Positions 33,640 to 35,290 of a stretch of DNA of 35,290 bases are shown one piece after another. Source of the stretch: Pirellulales bacterium (lineage in GTDB: Bacteria; Planctomycetota; Planctomycetia; Pirellulales; Thermoguttaceae); NCBI GenBank assembly GCA_016929515.1, contig JAFGIR010000057.1, forward strand, positions 1 to 35,290, given 5' to 3'. Positions within the stretch are counted from its first letter, which is position 1; every line of letters begins with the position of its first letter. The position numbers and the translations under genes were made by a program. The notes under the pieces were generated by a model. It saw only the letters and a list, made by a program, of their open reading frames with translations. It did not search any database and had not been told where the DNA came from.

Positions 33640-33682
33640 CGGCTTTCAATGAGCATTAGAAATACTGCGGGAGTACATCGCC

Positions 33683-33781
33683 ATGGCCAAGCCAGGTCGA
33701 AAGATCAAGAAAGCCAATCACGGAAAGCGGCCTGCTAGCAGCAAGGCGCGCAAGGAAAAGCGACAGCGCGTCAAAACCTAG
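33683..33781 (+). CDS. 32-residue highly basic small protein
   Basis: The product is 32 residues long, with nine Lys and five Arg but one acidic residue (Glu25). It opens MAKPGRKIKKANHGKRP and ends with an alternating basic stretch (KARKEKRQRVKT). GGGAG about 9 nt before the ATG is a good ribosome site, and the frame ends cleanly at TAG. Composition and size resemble small ribosomal or nucleic-acid-binding proteins such as bTHX, but I see no specific family match, so RNA or DNA binding is inferred. The structured region upstream could give autoregulation, as for many ribosomal proteins. It is too short for ordinary gene callers and may be missed in related genomes. Confidence 0.65.
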   Translation: MAKPGRKIKKANHGKRPASSKARKEKRQRVKT

Positions 33782-33909
33782 CCAAAAAGTGCGTCGACAT
33801 GATGGCGACCATCTAGCGCGGCGCGCATGCGGTCGCGGAGTGATGGCCGCAACGGAGCTTGTGATTTTCCGTGGTATTGTTCGGGTATCCTTGTCCGAGG
33901 GCAACCATC

Positions 33910-33944
33910 TCCGGCGGAAATTGTCTGAGGTTGATTCCGCTGGA
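33910..33944 (+). promoter_or_regulatory. Stem-loop upstream of FabZ-like gene
   Basis: TCCGGCGGAA (33910-33919) pairs with TTCCGCTGGA (33935-33944) over 10 bp with one G-U, enclosing 15 nt. It ends 25 nt before the ribosome site AAAGGAG. No T-run follows, so a leader element or protein site is more likely than a terminator. No strong promoter is visible in the 199-bp gap. Confidence 0.35.
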
Positions 33945-33980
33945 TAAACCATGTTACGAACTGTCGCAAAGGAGTAAGCT

Positions 33981-34490
33981 GTGGCTAAGAAGCCCCTTAT
34001 CCTTGATCACTCTGAATACGATCTGAGCCAGATTGTCGCCGACACCGAAGAAATCCACCGCTACAACCCACAGCGGTACGAAATGGCGCAATTGACGGCA
34101 ATCTGTTACGAAGATCTCGAAAACGGCATCTGTGTCGGCTACAAGGATATGAGTTCCGACGATTTCTGGGTTCGTGGGCACATGCCTGGTCTTCCCATCA
34201 TGCCTGGTGTGATCATGTGTGAAGCGGGCGCGCAAGTGGCCAGCTATTACGCTCTAAAGCACCGGCTCATGGACACCAAGATGATTGGCTATGGTGGACT
34301 CGAGGGTGTTCGCTTTCGTGGCGTGGTTCGGCCGGGCGACCGGTTTGTCATTGTTGTCCGATTGCTCAAAGTGCGGCGTCTGATGTTGACGTGCGAGTTT
34401 CAGTGCTTCGTCGACGAAGACTTGGTTTGTGAAGGGATTCTCAAGGGAATCCCTCTACCAGTCGACGAACTGATGGCCGAGCAGGCCTAG
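33981..34490 (+). CDS. FabZ-like 3-hydroxyacyl-ACP dehydratase
   Basis: This 169-residue protein has the hotdog fold of FabZ/FabA dehydratases, which remove water from 3-hydroxyacyl-ACP in fatty acid synthesis. The motif GHMPGLPIMPGVIMCEAGAQ carries the catalytic His67 and Glu81. Later strands (YGGLEGVRFRGVVRPGDRFV) match the family. It is longer than typical FabZ (about 150) because of an N-terminal segment of some 25 residues. The start is GTG 33981, supported by AAAGGAG with 6-nt spacing. No other fab gene adjoins it, so it may be a second, specialised dehydratase rather than the housekeeping FabZ. Confidence 0.9.
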   Translation: MAKKPLILDHSEYDLSQIVADTEEIHRYNPQRYEMAQLTAICYEDLENGICVGYKDMSSDDFWVRGHMPGLPIMPGVIMCEAGAQVASYYALKHRLMDTKMIGYGGLEGVRFRGVVRPGDRFVIVVRLLKVRRLMLTCEFQCFVDEDLVCEGILKGIPLPVDELMAEQA

Positions 34491-34516
34491 CGGTACGCCA
34501 CGAGCGATTTTGTGCG

Positions 34517-34546
34517 TTGGCCCTTGGTAGACCCGCACGGTAGTAT
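34517..34546 (+). promoter_or_regulatory. Weak promoter candidate of rhomboid gene
   Basis: TTGGCC (34517-34522), an 18-bp spacer and TAGTAT (34541-34546) lie in the 71-bp gap before the rhomboid start. The predicted start near 34553 leaves almost no leader, so the gene may instead be read from the FabZ-like gene. Confidence 0.25.
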
Positions 34547-34561
34547 GGATCGGCTCGCACC

Positions 34562-35290
34562 ATGTTCTTGCCCTTTCACGACGACAACCCGACCCAACGC
34601 ACGGCGTTCGTCACGTATGCGATCGTTGCAGCAAACGTCCTCTGTTTCGTCTGGTTTCTTCAACTGCCGACCCAACAGCAGCATGAGTTCACGCTGCACC
34701 ACGGCTTTATCCCGGCGAGGATGACGAAACTCGCAGTGGGTCAGCCCGTGGTTGTGAAGGAACCCATCTTGCTTCGAGATCGTCGCGGGGGCCTCTGGCA
34801 AGCTGACAGAGCGGTCCGACTGCCCGCGGACCGAAACGAAATCCTGCTGTCGCCGCTGACCTGCATGTTTCTCCACGCCGGCTGGGTCCACCTGTTAAGC
34901 AACATGTGGTTTCTCTGGCTTTTCGGCAACAACATCGAGGATCGGCTTGGTCACGTAGTGTTCTTGCTGTTCTATGTTCTGGGAGGACTGCTGGGCTCCG
35001 GCTGTCACTGGCTAATCAATCCCGACAGCCTGGCCCCGACCATTGGGGCCTCGGGCGCGGTGGCCGCCGTGCTGGGAGCCTATGCCATTACGTGGCCTTG
35101 GGCTCGCATCCACACCCTTGTTTTCCTCATTGTCTTTATCACAATCGTCGATCTGCCGGCCCTGGGTGTCTTGGGTGCCTGGTTTCTGATCCAACTTATG
35201 GAAGGCCAGGGGCAACTTGGGCTGAACGTGGCTGGAGGTGTTGCCTGGTGGGCTCACGTGGGCGGATTTGTCGCCGGCATGGTTCTCATG
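34562..35290 (+). CDS. Rhomboid family intramembrane serine protease (partial)
   Basis: The gene runs off the window end after 243 codons with no stop. Rhomboids are multi-pass membrane proteases that cut membrane segments of their substrates. The catalytic serine lies in GASG (Ser164) and the partner histidine is His232 in WWAHVGGFVAGM. The first-loop motif HAGWVHLLSNMWFLWLFGNN has His110 and Asn114, which support the oxyanion site, so the enzyme looks active. An N-terminal helix (about 16-35) is followed by a polar insertion of about 45 residues (53-96), larger than in minimal rhomboids. It follows the FabZ-like gene by 71 bp. The start is judged from the family N-terminus; the ribosome site is weak. 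Confidence 0.93.
   Translation, partial: MFLPFHDDNPTQRTAFVTYAIVAANVLCFVWFLQLPTQQQHEFTLHHGFIPARMTKLAVGQPVVVKEPILLRDRRGGLWQADRAVRLPADRNEILLSPLTCMFLHAGWVHLLSNMWFLWLFGNNIEDRLGHVVFLLFYVLGGLLGSGCHWLINPDSLAPTIGASGAVAAVLGAYAITWPWARIHTLVFLIVFITIVDLPALGVLGAWFLIQLMEGQGQLGLNVAGGVAWWAHVGGFVAGMVLM

Larger units (their letters stand above)
33171..33682. other. 512-bp intergenic region with repeated hairpin motifs
   Basis: No credible protein frame occurs here. The right half is rich in inverted repeats built on CCGAG(T)CGCT: CCGAGTCGCTTCGG (33396-33409), CCGAGTCGCTCGG (33462-33474) and CCGAGCGACT (33508-33517). A promoter candidate lies at 33415-33443, and a probable structured RNA or leader follows at about 33450-33562. 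A last hairpin precedes the small basic gene. The left half (33171-33390) shows nothing I can name beyond a short direct repeat CCCTTCGGTC. Confidence 0.55.

Noticed and set aside
1-35290. Defence system, prophage or insertion sequence
   Set aside because: No nuclease, methyltransferase, transposase, integrase, phage structural gene or CRISPR repeat was found on either strand.

Overview
The window reads as ordinary chromosome of a planctomycete, probably a Pirellulales-type bacterium. This is inferred from the roughly 60% GC content, a secreted protease with both a dockerin module and a PEP-CTERM tail, a MoxR/DUF58/VWA/DUF4159 operon of planctomycete style, and the isolated single genes around it. 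I see no integrase, transposase, phage gene, CRISPR array or toxin-antitoxin pair. Most supported promoters are sigma70-like with 17-18 bp spacers.

Layout. (1) 1-1740: a tRNA-Ala(CGC) and a solute-binding lipoprotein, both on the minus strand, each with its own promoter. (2) 1787-2386: a RidA-family gene read divergently from the lipoprotein gene. (3) 2455-7543: a membrane-organisation cluster of a long NfeD protein with two ClpP-like domains, a short NfeD, the flotillin FloA, and an unknown protein translationally coupled to FloA. (4) 7643-9516: a secreted papain-family protease with lectin-like, dockerin and PEP-CTERM parts. (5) 10254-11246: a secreted M23-like peptidase. (6) 11218-27477: a large plus-strand cluster of MoxR ATPase, DUF58, a BatA-like VWA protein, a second VWA protein, a very long coiled-coil membrane protein, a DUF4159 protein, a metallophosphatase-like/tetraheme lipoprotein, a thioredoxin-HEAT protein and a SIMPL-domain protein. 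Several genes overlap by 4 bp, and most other gaps are short. (7) 27556-28494: a nucleoside hydrolase on the minus strand, facing the cluster. (8) 28495-35290: trpD, an MMPL/HpnN-like transporter, a structured intergenic region, a 32-residue basic protein, a FabZ-like dehydratase and a rhomboid protease cut off by the window end.

How the genes may work together. NfeD and flotillin genes pair in many bacteria and act in membrane microdomains; here both ClpP-like domains of the long NfeD seem to lack the catalytic serine. The MoxR cluster combines an AAA+ ATPase with three VWA-type proteins, which normally implies chaperone-driven assembly of a surface complex. Its last genes add heme and thioredoxin chemistry outside the cytoplasm, so an envelope redox or assembly complex is a reasonable but untested hypothesis. 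The best candidates for undescribed biology are this redox-extended MoxR/VWA operon, the serine-less tandem ClpP-like NfeD, the hairpin-rich region at 33415-33562, and the tiny basic protein at 33683-33781.
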